The notes beneath the pieces are model-generated. The model did not search any database. It was not told the DNA's origin and saw only the letters and a list, made by a program, of their open reading frames with translations. The position numbers and the translations under genes were made by a program. A DNA stretch of 64,000 nt from Brachybacterium sp. P6-10-X1 (lineage in GTDB: Bacteria > Actinomycetota > Actinomycetes > Actinomycetales > Dermabacteraceae), in the NCBI RefSeq assembly GCF_001969445.1, contig NZ_CP017297.1, positions 2,418,001 to 2,482,000 of the forward strand, read 5' to 3'. Positions 21,448 through 29,866 of the stretch are shown here, one piece after another. Each line of letters opens with the position of its first letter. The first letter of the stretch is position 1.

Positions 21448-21640
21448 GCCGGCGGGCGGGGCAGGCCAGCCGGGGCGGGCCCGGTCGGCGGGGCAGGCCA
21501 GGTTGGCGGAGCAGGCCCGACCGGCGGGACGGGCCAGCCGGGCCTGGCGGCACGGGCGGGCCGGGCCTGGCGGGGCGGGCCGGGCCTGGCGGGGCGGGCC
21601 GGGCCTGGCGGGGCGGGCCGGGCCTGGCGGCTGGCCTCCC
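21448..21640. repeat. GC-rich GGCAGGCC/GCCTGGCGGGGCGG minisatellite
   Basis: Starts at the permease stop. The first half has 15-18 bp units such as GGCGGGGCAGGCCAG; the second half is nearly pure repeats of GGGCCTGGCGGGGCGGGCC with a 16-19 bp period. Similar to the array at 14409-14580 and, like it, next to a 54-bp palindromic element between convergent genes. Confidence 0.7.
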
Positions 21641-21654
21641 CCACCCCTGCCGCC

Positions 21655-21708
21655 GAGCTCTGCGTTGTCGTTGCCAAGATCGCTGGTGGCAACAACTGTG
21701 CAGAGCTC
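21655..21708. repeat. 54-bp palindromic element, copy F
   Basis: 22-10-22 structure: GAGCTCTGCG with TTGCCA on the left, TGGCAA with GCAGAGCTC on the right. The outer 9 and inner 6 bases of each arm pair; the middle of the arms is mismatched. Two lone right-half sites (ending CGCAGAGCTC and CGCGGAACTC) follow within 90 bp, as if from decayed copies. Confidence 0.85.
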
Positions 21709-21813
21709 GGCTCCAGGTCGTGACAGCAACGCAGAGCTCGACGGTGGGTAGTGCTCGCGATCACGGTGGGTAGCGCTCGCAACGCGGAACTCGGCACGAG
21801 GATGGAGCACCTG

Positions 21814-21982
21814 TCAGCGGCGCCCCGATCAGCCCGAGGCTCGCCCGCTCAGCCCCGACGCTCCGCCCCTCAGTCCCCGGGCACCTCGCGCTTCAGCCCC
21901 CGACAATCCGCCCACTCAGCCCGAGGCTCGCCCACTCAGCCCTCCGACGCTCCGCCCGCTCAGTCCCCGGGCACCTCCGCCT
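21814..21982 (-). repeat. About 22-bp minisatellite continuing from the nadE stop codon
   Basis: On the minus strand, nadE ends GGGGACTGA, and the next 150 bp repeat CTGA-containing units (GGGCTGAGYGGGCG-like) every 20-24 bp, seven times. A higher-order copy is also visible: the 64-67 bp ending in nadE's last six codons and stop recur 87 bp further downstream with only a few changes. Confidence 0.85.
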
Positions 21983-24092
21983 CGATCTCGGCCAGCCAGG
22001 CCCGCGAGGTGACGTCCGAAGGCATCCGCCAGTCCCCACGCGGGGACAGCGAGCCGCCGGCCAGCACCTTCGGCGCGTTCGGCACCGCAGAGCGCTTGAA
22101 CTGGGTGGAGAAGAACCGCCGGGTGAACACGGTCAACCAACCGCGGATCTCGCCGCGGGTGTAGGCGCGCTTGTCACCGTCGGCGTATCCCGCAGGCCAC
22201 TGACCGGCCTCGAGATCTCCCCAGGCCTGATGGGCGAGGTAGGCGATCTTCGCCGGGCCGTAGCCGCGGCGCAGCAGGTGGTAGAGCGTGAAGTCGTGCA
22301 GCGCGTAGGGGCCGATGGAGTCCTCGGTGGACTGCGCCTTCTCCCCCGGCTTGGTGGGGATCAGCTCCGGGGAGATCTCGGTGTCCAGCACCGCCTGCAG
22401 CAGCTCACTGGTGGCCACATCGAACAGGCCCTCGGCGATCACCCAGCGGATCAGGTGCTGGATCAGCGTCTTGGGGACGCCGGCGTTCACGCCGTAGTGG
22501 GACATCTGATCGCCCACCCCGTAGGTGCACCAGCCCAGCGCCAGCTCGGAGAGGTCGCCGGTGCCGACCACGATGCCGCCGTGATGGTTCGCCAGGCGGA
22601 AAAGGTAGTCGTAGCGCATCCCCGCTTGCACGTTCTCGAAGGTCACGTCATAGACCTCTTCGCCGCGGCCGACGGGGTGGCCCATGTCGGCGAGCATCTG
22701 GGTGGAGGCGGGACGGATGTCGATCGTCTCGAAGCTCGCGCCGATCGCCTCCGAGAGCAGCTCGGCGTTCGAGCGCGTGTGCTCGGTGGTCGCGAAGCCG
22801 GGCATCGTGTAGGCGAGGATCTCGGAGCGGTCACGGCCCAGCAGGTCCATCGCCCGGGCGCACACGATCAGCGCGTGCGTGGAGTCCAGACCGCCCGAGA
22901 CCCCGATGACAGGTCGCGCGCCGCCAGGCTCGTCACCGCCGATCGCCGCGAGCCGACGCACCAGCCCGGCGACCTGGATGGAGAACGCCTCGTAGCTGTC
23001 CTGTGCGAGACGCGACGGGTCATCGGGCACGAAGGGGAATCGGTGCAGGGGCCGACGCAGCGGTCCGGTCGCGGGACGTGGGACGGAGACCTCGGTCCCG
23101 CCGGGCGCGAACAGCGAGGTCTCGGTCCAGGTCTCGAAGGCCTCGAGCGCCGCGGCGTGGGTGCGGCGGTTCTCGTCGATGGTGCTCTGGCGACGGCGCT
23201 CGGCGACGATGCGGTCCAGGTCGACGTCGACGATCGTGGCGCGCGGGTCCTGCGGGAAGCGCTCGGACTCCCCCAAGAGGTCGCCGCACTCGTACACGAA
23301 GGTCTGCCCGTCCCAGGCCAGGTCGGTGGTGGACTCCCCCGCGCCGGCGGCCGCGTAGACGTAGGCGGCCTGGCAGCGGGCGGAGGCGGAGCGGGCCATG
23401 AGCTTGCGGTCCTCCGCGCGGCCGACGGTGATCGGCGAGCCGGACAGATTCGCGACCACGGTCGCCCCGGCGAGGACGGCCTGGGCCGACGGCGGCACCG
23501 GCACCCACATGTCCTCGCAGATCTCCACGAACAGGCTCAGCCCCGGCACGTCGGACACCGTGATGATGCCGTGCGGGGTCAGCGGGTGGTCCTGCCCGGC
23601 GATCCGCACCAGCACGCCGTCGGCATCGTCGCCCGGGGCGTACCAGCGGCGCTCGTAGAACTCGCGGTAGGTGGGCAGATTCTGCTTGGGGGCGATGCCC
23701 AGCACCTGCCCGCGGTGGATGATCACGGCGCAGTTGAACAGCCGGGCGCGATCGCGGGAGCGCAGCGGGGCGCCGACCACGAGGATCGGCAGCAGGTCAC
23801 GGCTGGCTTCGATCAGGGTGGCCAGCGCGGCCTCGGCGGCGTCCAGCAGCGGCTCCTGCAGCACCAGGTCATCCAGCGAGTAGCCGGTCAGCGACAGCTC
23901 GGGGAACACGGCCAGGCCCACCTGCTGCTGCTCCAGCGCCTGCAGCTGCTCCAGGTGACGCCGGGCATTGGTGGCCGGGTCGGCGAGCGCGACCGGCACC
24001 GTCACCGCCGCCACCCGCAGGAAGCCGTGGTCGTAGATCGAGGCATGGGGATCAGCGTGCTGCGCGCTGCCGGTGTCTGTCGCTGAGCTCAT
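21960..24092 (-). CDS. nadE: Glutamine-dependent NAD+ synthase
   Basis: A 710-residue enzyme that amidates nicotinic acid adenine dinucleotide to NAD+ using ammonia from its own glutaminase. The N-terminal nitrilase-fold glutaminase has the triad Glu 65 (VFPELSLTG), Lys 136 (APKQNLPTY) and Cys 192 (EICEDMW). The synthetase domain has the ATP P-loop SGGLDS at 399-404. Length and order match the actinobacterial two-domain NadE. No clear ribosome-binding site precedes ATG 24092, so a leaderless message is possible. The gene stands alone; its 3' end is repeated downstream as a minisatellite. Confidence 0.97.
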   Translation of the reverse strand: MSSATDTGSAQHADPHASIYDHGFLRVAAVTVPVALADPATNARRHLEQLQALEQQQVGLAVFPELSLTGYSLDDLVLQEPLLDAAEAALATLIEASRDLLPILVVGAPLRSRDRARLFNCAVIIHRGQVLGIAPKQNLPTYREFYERRWYAPGDDADGVLVRIAGQDHPLTPHGIITVSDVPGLSLFVEICEDMWVPVPPSAQAVLAGATVVANLSGSPITVGRAEDRKLMARSASARCQAAYVYAAAGAGESTTDLAWDGQTFVYECGDLLGESERFPQDPRATIVDVDLDRIVAERRRQSTIDENRRTHAAALEAFETWTETSLFAPGGTEVSVPRPATGPLRRPLHRFPFVPDDPSRLAQDSYEAFSIQVAGLVRRLAAIGGDEPGGARPVIGVSGGLDSTHALIVCARAMDLLGRDRSEILAYTMPGFATTEHTRSNAELLSEAIGASFETIDIRPASTQMLADMGHPVGRGEEVYDVTFENVQAGMRYDYLFRLANHHGGIVVGTGDLSELALGWCTYGVGDQMSHYGVNAGVPKTLIQHLIRWVIAEGLFDVATSELLQAVLDTEISPELIPTKPGEKAQSTEDSIGPYALHDFTLYHLLRRGYGPAKIAYLAHQAWGDLEAGQWPAGYADGDKRAYTRGEIRGWLTVFTRRFFSTQFKRSAVPNAPKVLAGGSLSPRGDWRMPSDVTSRAWLAEIEAEVPGD

Positions 24093-24223
24093 ATCGGAAG
24101 CGTAATCGAGGCCGACCAGCGGAAGCAGGGCGGGGTGCCGCAGGGCCGTGGTCGGCTACCGGCGGGATACGGAGAGCGCTGGCCATATGGGCAGGACGCC
24201 CGCCATTCCGCCCGCACCCGACC

Positions 24224-24353
24224 ATGACCCCCGAGCACCCGGCGCACGGAACAGGCCCCAGGCGCGATGGCCCCCGAGCACCCACCGCACGGAACAGGCC
24301 CCAGGCGCGATGACCCCCAAAGCACCCGGCGCACGGAACAGGCCCCAGGCGCG
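24224..24353. repeat. 43-bp tandem repeat, three copies
   Basis: Units start at 24224, 24267 and 24310 with ATGRCCCCC and contain GCACGGAACAGGCCCCAGG. The third has one extra base; the others differ at three positions. It lies between divergent nadE and the next importer, about 150 bp upstream of the permease start. Confidence 0.92.
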
Positions 24354-24500
24354 GGAGCCGGCATGCGGTGTCGATGGCGGGGTGCCCGGTCCGGGCCGGT
24401 GGGGCAGGTGCGAAGAGCTCCGGACGATCCGGCGAGGGCCGGGGCTGATATACCTTTGGCCCGTGACTTCCCGCATGGCTCCCGGCGCTCGAGGGACGGC

Positions 24501-25364
24501 ATGAACGCCCGTCGGCCCCTGCTGGGTTGGCTGCTGATCGCCCCCAGCCTGATCGGGGTCAGCGCGTTCCTGATCCTGCCCGTGCTGCTGGCCTTCATCG
24601 TCTCCCTGTTCCACTGGGACCTGCTGGGCACGCGCGACTTCATCGGGCTGGACAACTACGCCTCGCTGCTGGCCGACGGGGCGCTGGCGAACTCCCTGCT
24701 GGTGACGGCTCTGTTCACCCTGATCTCGGTGCCCGTCTCCCTCGCGCTGGGCCTGGCGCTGGCCTCCCAGCTGGTCCGCGCGGTCCCGGGGTCGGCGGTG
24801 GTGCGGGTGATCGTGGTGGTCCCCTGGGTGTGCGCCCCGCTCGCGCTCGGCGTGGTGTGGACGTGGATCTTCCAGCCGTCGGTCGGAGCGCTGAACCAGA
24901 TCCTCGGGGTGCGGATCGAATGGCTGACCGACCCGTCCCTGGCCCTGCCCGCGGTGGCCTTCGTGGCGATCTGGCAGAACGTCGGCTACATCTCGCTGTT
25001 CTTCCAGGCCGGACTCTCCCGCATCCCCGGATCGATCTACGAGGCCGCGCGGCTGGACGGAGCAGGGCCCTGGCGCTCGATGTGGCACATGACGATCCCG
25101 CTGCTGCGGCCGACGACGTTCTTCCTGGCCGTCACCCAGGTGGTGGCGAGCTTCCAGGTGTTCGACATGGTCTACGCCCTCACCGGTGGCGGTCCGCAGC
25201 ACCGCACCGAGGTCATCGCCTCCCTGATCTACCAGGAGGCCTTCACCTCCTCGAGCCTGGGGCGCGCGAGCGCCGTCGCCGTGATCCTGTTCGTGCTGCT
25301 GGTGATCATCACGCTGATCCAGCAGCGCTACTTCGCCCGCCGCATCACCTACGACATGAGCTGA
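24501..25364 (+). CDS. ABC sugar importer permease, UgpA/MalF type
   Basis: A 287-residue permease starting LLGWLLIAPSLIG, with six hydrophobic segments and the EAA loop at 181-200 (EAARLDGAG...). GAGGGA precedes ATG 24501; the frame is open further upstream, but only through the tandem repeats. A -10-like TATACC lies at about 24451. The operon has two permeases only; the lipoprotein at 28028 may be the matching binding protein. Confidence 0.9.
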   Translation: MNARRPLLGWLLIAPSLIGVSAFLILPVLLAFIVSLFHWDLLGTRDFIGLDNYASLLADGALANSLLVTALFTLISVPVSLALGLALASQLVRAVPGSAVVRVIVVVPWVCAPLALGVVWTWIFQPSVGALNQILGVRIEWLTDPSLALPAVAFVAIWQNVGYISLFFQAGLSRIPGSIYEAARLDGAGPWRSMWHMTIPLLRPTTFFLAVTQVVASFQVFDMVYALTGGGPQHRTEVIASLIYQEAFTSSSLGRASAVAVILFVLLVIITLIQQRYFARRITYDMS

Positions 25365-25377
25365 GAGGAGGCCGACG

Positions 25378-26367
25378 ATGCACGCCACCGAGGACACAGC
25401 GCCCCCGCGCACGCGCGACGCCGGCGACACCGCCGCGGCCCCCTCGTCCGACCGGGCCCTCCCGCGCCACGGGCCCGCGCCCCGCGGCCGACGCTCCGGA
25501 GCCGCGGAGCGCCACCGCCGCCGCGGCCCCGGTTCGCTGCACCTGCGCGGCCTGGCCGGCTATGCGGCGACCTATCTGGTGCTCGCGGTCGCGGCCGTGC
25601 TCACAGTGGGTCCGTTCCTGTTCTCGGTGATGACGGCGTTCACCTCGACGCGGCAGTTCGCCCAGGAGGGCCCGTTGTCGATCCCCGCCCCGCCGGTGCT
25701 GGACAGCTTCATCTCCCTGTTCGTCTCGCCCGACGGTTTCGTGACCCCCGTGGTCGTGACCGTGCAGATGGTCGCCGTGATCCTGGTGGGGCAGATGGTG
25801 TTCTCGGTGCTGGCCGCCTACGCCTTCGCCCAGCTCCGCTTCCCCGGCCGTGACCTGCTGTTCTGGGTGTACGTGGCGACGCTGATGGTGCCGCAGGTGG
25901 TCGTGGTGGTGCCGCTGTATCTGATGATGAGCGAGGCGGGACTGCGCAACACCTTCTGGGCGCTGGTGCTGCCCTTCGTGCTGGGTTCGCCGTACGCGAT
26001 CTTCCTGCTGCGCGAGAACTTCCGCGGCGTGCCGAGCGAGCTGATGGATGCGATGCGGATCGACGGGGCGGGCACGCTGAGGCTGCTGTGGCACCTGGTG
26101 GTGCCGCTGAACCGCCCGATCATCGTCACCCTGGTGCTGATCACGGTGGTCACGCACTGGAACAACTTCATGTGGCCGATGGTGATCACCTCCGGACCCG
26201 AGTGGCGCACGATCACCGTGGCCACCTCCGCGCTGCAGTCGCAGTACGACAACAACTGGACCCTGGTGATGGCCGGGACCACGCTGGCGATGCTGCCGCT
26301 GGTGATCCTGATGATCGTCTTCCAGAAGCAGATCACCCGCTCGGTCGGCGACGCGACGCTGCGCTGA
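25378..26367 (+). CDS. ABC sugar importer permease, UgpE/MalG type
   Basis: A 329-residue permease. The first 55 residues are polar and Arg/Pro-rich; six hydrophobic segments follow with the EAA loop near residues 222-241 (LMDAMRIDGAG...). AGAGGAGG precedes ATG 25378, 13 bp after the partner permease stop. A stem-loop follows the stop and probably ends the operon. Confidence 0.9.
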   Translation: MHATEDTAPPRTRDAGDTAAAPSSDRALPRHGPAPRGRRSGAAERHRRRGPGSLHLRGLAGYAATYLVLAVAAVLTVGPFLFSVMTAFTSTRQFAQEGPLSIPAPPVLDSFISLFVSPDGFVTPVVVTVQMVAVILVGQMVFSVLAAYAFAQLRFPGRDLLFWVYVATLMVPQVVVVVPLYLMMSEAGLRNTFWALVLPFVLGSPYAIFLLRENFRGVPSELMDAMRIDGAGTLRLLWHLVVPLNRPIIVTLVLITVVTHWNNFMWPMVITSGPEWRTITVATSALQSQYDNNWTLVMAGTTLAMLPLVILMIVFQKQITRSVGDATLR

Positions 26368-26379
26368 GGCGACCGGGAG

Positions 26380-26416
26380 GCGCCCCACGACGAGCTGGGG
26401 TGCCCTCGTGGGGCAC
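26380..26416 (+). terminator. Stem-loop after the permease operon
   Basis: GCCCCACGA at 26382-26390 pairs with TCGTGGGGC at 26406-26414 across a 15-base loop, and the stem can extend slightly with mismatches. No T-run follows, as is usual in GC-rich actinobacteria. Confidence 0.6.
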
Positions 26417-26568
26417 CCCGTGAGGCCTCTCTCAGCCCTCGTGACGGGCGAGGATGAGGGGACCGCCGCAGCGCACGCTCCGCGCCCACCCGATGAACGT
26501 CACGTCCCGGTGCGGCCCCGCGGAGCAGGCACCGCGCGTTTCCCCGCCCCCGTCCGAGGAAACACCCC

Positions 26569-27831
26569 GTGTCGCAGACCCGCCGCCTCCCCCACGACTC
26601 GCCCCGGCCGAGGACGCAGCGAGCAGTCGCTCCGGCGCCGACCGCGCTGCTGATCGGCGTCCTGGCCCTGCTGTCCACGGTCTCGCCGCTGGCCACGGAC
26701 ATGTACCTGCCGGCGTTCCCGCAGATCGCGTCGGACCTGGGGACCCCGGCCTCCGGTGTCCAGCTCACGCTGACCGCGTTCATGGTCGGGCTCGCCGCCG
26801 GGCAGCTGGTGATCGGGCCGATGTCCGACGCGCTGGGCCGACGGGGGCCGCTCCTGGTGGGGACCGTCGTCTGCCTGGTGGCGAGCATCGTCTGCGCGCT
26901 GGCGCCCGGCATCACGGTGTTCGTCCTCGCGCGCTTCGTCCAGGGCTTCAGCGGTGCCGCCGGCATGGTCATCGCCCGCGCCGTCGTCACCGACGTGACC
27001 ACGGGGGCGACGACCGCGAAGCTGATGAACGTGATGATGGTTGTCGGCAGCATCATGCCCGTCCTCGCCCCGGTGCTCGGCGGAGGCATCCTGCAGCTCG
27101 CGCACTGGCGGGTGATCTTCTGGGTGATCGCCGCGATGGTCGTCCTCATGATCCTGGGGATCCTCTTCGTCACCGGGGAATCGCTGCCGCCGCAGCGGCG
27201 CCACGCCGGCGGGCTGCGGAAGGTGGCGGCCAACACCGGGACGGTCCTGCGCAATCGCACCTATGTCTCGGCGGCGCTCGTGCTCGTCCTCGCCTTCACG
27301 ACCCTTTTCGCCTACGTCTCGGCCTCCCCGTTCGTGGTCCAGAACGTGCTGGGAATGTCGACGCTGCAGTACTCGACGCTCTTCGCCGTCAACGCGCTCG
27401 GCATCACCGCCGGCAGCATGATCTCCATCCGGCTGGCCGGCCGGGTGGCCGTCCACCGCACCCTGGGTGCAGGAGTGGTCGGCCTGCTGAGCGCCTCGCT
27501 GTGGCTGCTGGTGGTGGTGCTCGCCGAGGCCTCCGCTGTGCCCGTCCTGCTCGGCATGTTCACAGCGACCCTCTCGGTCGGGCTGATCATGGGCAACGCC
27601 TCGTCCCTGGCGATGCGTGCGGCGGCGACCACGGCCGGTACCGGCTCCGCCTTCATGGGCGCTGTCCAGTTCCTGCTCGGTGCCGCTGTCTCCCCTGTGG
27701 TCGGCATCGCCGGCGAGGCCGACGCCCGACCCATGGCGATCACCATGGCCGTGTGCGCCGCAGCGGCAGGGGCCGCGTACGTCGCGCTCGTGCGGGAGCT
27801 CCGACGCATCGAGCGCGACGTCGAGGGGTGA
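26569..27831 (+). CDS. Bcr/CflA-type MFS multidrug exporter
   Basis: A 420-residue 12-span major facilitator protein. It opens with the subfamily signature TDMYLPAFPQIASDL in the first span, then GQLVIGPMSDALGRRGPL, the motif A loop between spans 2 and 3. Family members export drugs such as bicyclomycin or chloramphenicol by proton antiport. The GTG start has GAGGAAA upstream. It sits between two halves of what may be one ABC importer and is probably transcribed on its own. Confidence 0.92.
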   Translation: MSQTRRLPHDSPRPRTQRAVAPAPTALLIGVLALLSTVSPLATDMYLPAFPQIASDLGTPASGVQLTLTAFMVGLAAGQLVIGPMSDALGRRGPLLVGTVVCLVASIVCALAPGITVFVLARFVQGFSGAAGMVIARAVVTDVTTGATTAKLMNVMMVVGSIMPVLAPVLGGGILQLAHWRVIFWVIAAMVVLMILGILFVTGESLPPQRRHAGGLRKVAANTGTVLRNRTYVSAALVLVLAFTTLFAYVSASPFVVQNVLGMSTLQYSTLFAVNALGITAGSMISIRLAGRVAVHRTLGAGVVGLLSASLWLLVVVLAEASAVPVLLGMFTATLSVGLIMGNASSLAMRAAATTAGTGSAFMGAVQFLLGAAVSPVVGIAGEADARPMAITMAVCAAAAGAAYVALVRELRRIERDVEG

Positions 27832-27834
27832 CGG

Positions 27835-27930
27835 ACCGGCAGCGCCCGGCCGCCGGAGCACAGTCAGCGCTCGGCCGCCGTCGCACCGGCAGCGCTCGGC
27901 CGTCGTCGGACCGGCGGCACCCACCCGCCC
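27835..27930. repeat. About 25-bp degenerate tandem repeat after the exporter stop
   Basis: Three to four units around CCGGCAGCGCTCGGCCG begin within a few bases of the MFS stop codon. Unlike the stop-linked arrays, the stop itself is not clearly part of the unit. Confidence 0.6.
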
Positions 27931-28027
27931 GGGCCCTCCGCCTCGTCCCGGCCCGCTGCGCACGTTCTGCTCCCCGCCGAGTCCTGACGGAGGATAATGA
28001 GACCCCCACCTGCTCGGAAGGACCCCC

Positions 28028-29356
28028 ATGCTCAAGCGCCGCACGCTCCTCTCCTCCTTCGCCGCCGCCGGTCTGCTGACCACCGCGGTCGCGTGCTCCC
28101 CTTCCAGCGAAGGCGGCGGCTCCGGCGAGGACGGCAAGCCCACCTTGACCTTCCGGCTCTGGGACGAGACCGCCGTGGCAGCCTACGAGGAGTCGTTCCA
28201 GGCCTTCACGGCCGACAGCGGCTGGCAGGTCGAGATCGACGTGGTCCCGTGGGGCGACTACTGGACCCGCCTGCCGTTGGACGTGGCCAGCGGCGACGCG
28301 GCCGACGTGTACTGGATGAACTCCGCCAACTATGTCCTGTACAAGGACTCCGAGGACCTGCTGGACATCCACGAGGTGATCCCCGACGGCGCCTCCCAGT
28401 GGGAGCAGAGCGTGGTCGATCTCTACACGCGCGACGGCGGCCTCTGGGGCGTGCCGCAGATCTGGGATTCGATCGCCCTGTTCTACAACAAGACGCTGGT
28501 CGAGGAGGCGGGCGTGGACCCGTCGGCTCTCGCGTTCGACCCCACGGCCGAGACCGACGAGCTGCGCGAGGCCGCGACGGCCCTGACGCTCGACGGCGAG
28601 GGGCGGCACCCGGGCGAGAAGGACTTCGACGTCGACGCCCGCGAGCAGTTCGGCTTCAACTCGCAGGCGGACCGGCAGGCGATCATCGGACCGATGCTGG
28701 CGTCGAACGGCGCGACCTGGCAGGAGGACGACAAGTACACCTTCGCCCCCCCCGAGGGCATCGAGGCTTTCCAGTACATGGCCGACCTGGTCAACGTCGA
28801 GAACGTCGCCCCGAGCGCCGCCGACACCAACGAGAACGGCGACTTCACCCGCGACCTGTTCACCCAGGGCAAGCTCGGGCTGTTCCAGTCCGGGCCCTAC
28901 AGCCTGACCACCGTCTCCGAGGGCGTGGCGGACTCCTTCGAGTGGGCGCTCGCGGCGCCTGTGGCCGGACCGGAAGGTGCGAAGTCGCTGGTGCACGGCG
29001 TGGTCGCGGTCGGCAATGCGAAGGCCGACGAGGACAAGCAGGAGGGCATCGCCGCGCTGCTGACCTGGCTGGGCAGCGTGGACGGGCAGCTGCCGCTGGC
29101 AAAGATGGGGGTCTCGTTCCCCGCCCACGTCGATGCCCAGCAGGCCTTCCTCGACTTCTGGAAGGACAAGGGCATCGACGTCAGCGTGTTCGTCGAGGCC
29201 GCCAAGAACGCCGCAGAGGCGGACACCGGTGCCCGCGCCAACGCCGGGCTCGAGGCCGTGATGCCGATCTTCCAGGAGGTCTTCATCGGCCGGCTGACCG
29301 CGGAAGAAGGCATCCCGCAAGCGCAGGAGGAGGGCAACGCCGCCATGGCGGAGTGA
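28028..29356 (+). CDS. ABC sugar importer, substrate-binding lipoprotein
   Basis: A 442-residue family-1 binding protein. MLKRRTLLSS...TAVAC gives a signal peptide with lipidated Cys 23. The mature part has LTFRLWDETAVAAYEESFQAFTADSGW and a GVPQIWDSIALFYNKTL block typical of CUT1 binders. AAGGA precedes ATG 28028, and GATAAT, a good -10, is at about 27994. No permease follows; the two permeases at 24501-26367 lack a binding protein, so these are probably one importer split by the MFS gene. The last codons and stop are the first unit of a minisatellite. Confidence 0.9.
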   Translation: MLKRRTLLSSFAAAGLLTTAVACSPSSEGGGSGEDGKPTLTFRLWDETAVAAYEESFQAFTADSGWQVEIDVVPWGDYWTRLPLDVASGDAADVYWMNSANYVLYKDSEDLLDIHEVIPDGASQWEQSVVDLYTRDGGLWGVPQIWDSIALFYNKTLVEEAGVDPSALAFDPTAETDELREAATALTLDGEGRHPGEKDFDVDAREQFGFNSQADRQAIIGPMLASNGATWQEDDKYTFAPPEGIEAFQYMADLVNVENVAPSAADTNENGDFTRDLFTQGKLGLFQSGPYSLTTVSEGVADSFEWALAAPVAGPEGAKSLVHGVVAVGNAKADEDKQEGIAALLTWLGSVDGQLPLAKMGVSFPAHVDAQQAFLDFWKDKGIDVSVFVEAAKNAAEADTGARANAGLEAVMPIFQEVFIGRLTAEEGIPQAQEEGNAAMAE

Positions 29357-29471
29357 CACCCGTTGGCTCCCGGCCGCCATGGCGGAGTGACGCCCGCTCC
29401 CGACCGCCATGGCGGAGTGACGCCCGCTCCCGACCGCCCCGGTGGGGTGACGCCCGCTCCCGGCCGCCTCC
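29343..29471 (+). repeat. 30-bp minisatellite starting with the binding-protein stop codon
   Basis: CCATGGCGGAGTGA, which encodes the last residues and stop of the gene, starts at 29343 and recurs at 29377 and 29407, then as a variant at 29437 (spacing 34, 30, 30 bp). Between copies the filler is CGCCCGCTCCCGACCG. Confidence 0.92.
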
Positions 29472-29502
29472 CCCAACCGGGCTGGCAGGCCATGGTCGCC
29501 TT

Positions 29503-29558
29503 CTGGCGTCATGGCATGCGCCGTGGCGATATAGCCAGCACGCTCGGCATAGCGCCAG
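29503..29558. repeat. 56-bp imperfect palindrome
   Basis: CTGGCG at 29503 faces CGCCAG at 29553, and around the same centre TGGC and GCCA flank GATATA. About 19 of 28 positions pair. The segment is lower in GC than its surroundings and is not related to the 54-bp family by sequence. Confidence 0.5.
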
Positions 29559-29866
29559 TAGTCGACGACCCGGGCTCGATCCACAGCTGTTCGCCGCCCC
29601 CGTCACGTCTTCTCCGCGATATGTGCCCGGAACATGCCCACCGGACGCCCGAGACGACCCGGAGGAGCTCGGCACCCCGACGCAGATCCCGATATGGCCG
29701 ATGGGCGTGGCGAGCTGGGGCGTCGCGGCGCTCGCGGCACTCGCGGCACTCGCCGGCAGTGCTCCGCCTGGCCGTACCGATCACGCGCCTCGGGAGGGGC
29801 ACGCGGATCGCCTGAGGCGCGGCGGCCGGCCGACGGGGCCGCGTCGACGCCGCCCCGCCGGCCTCC
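29559..29866. other. Intergenic, no gene recognised
   Basis: Between the palindrome and the stop of the minus-strand membrane protein. CTCGCGGCACTCGCGGCACTCG at about 29729 is a short 9-bp triplication. Open frames exist on both strands but their translations show no recognisable family. Confidence 0.4.

Noticed and set aside
29357-29866. Open frames on both strands between the lipoprotein and the membrane protein
   Set aside because: They run through the 30-bp repeats or the palindrome and give low-complexity translations; no transposase remnant could be shown.
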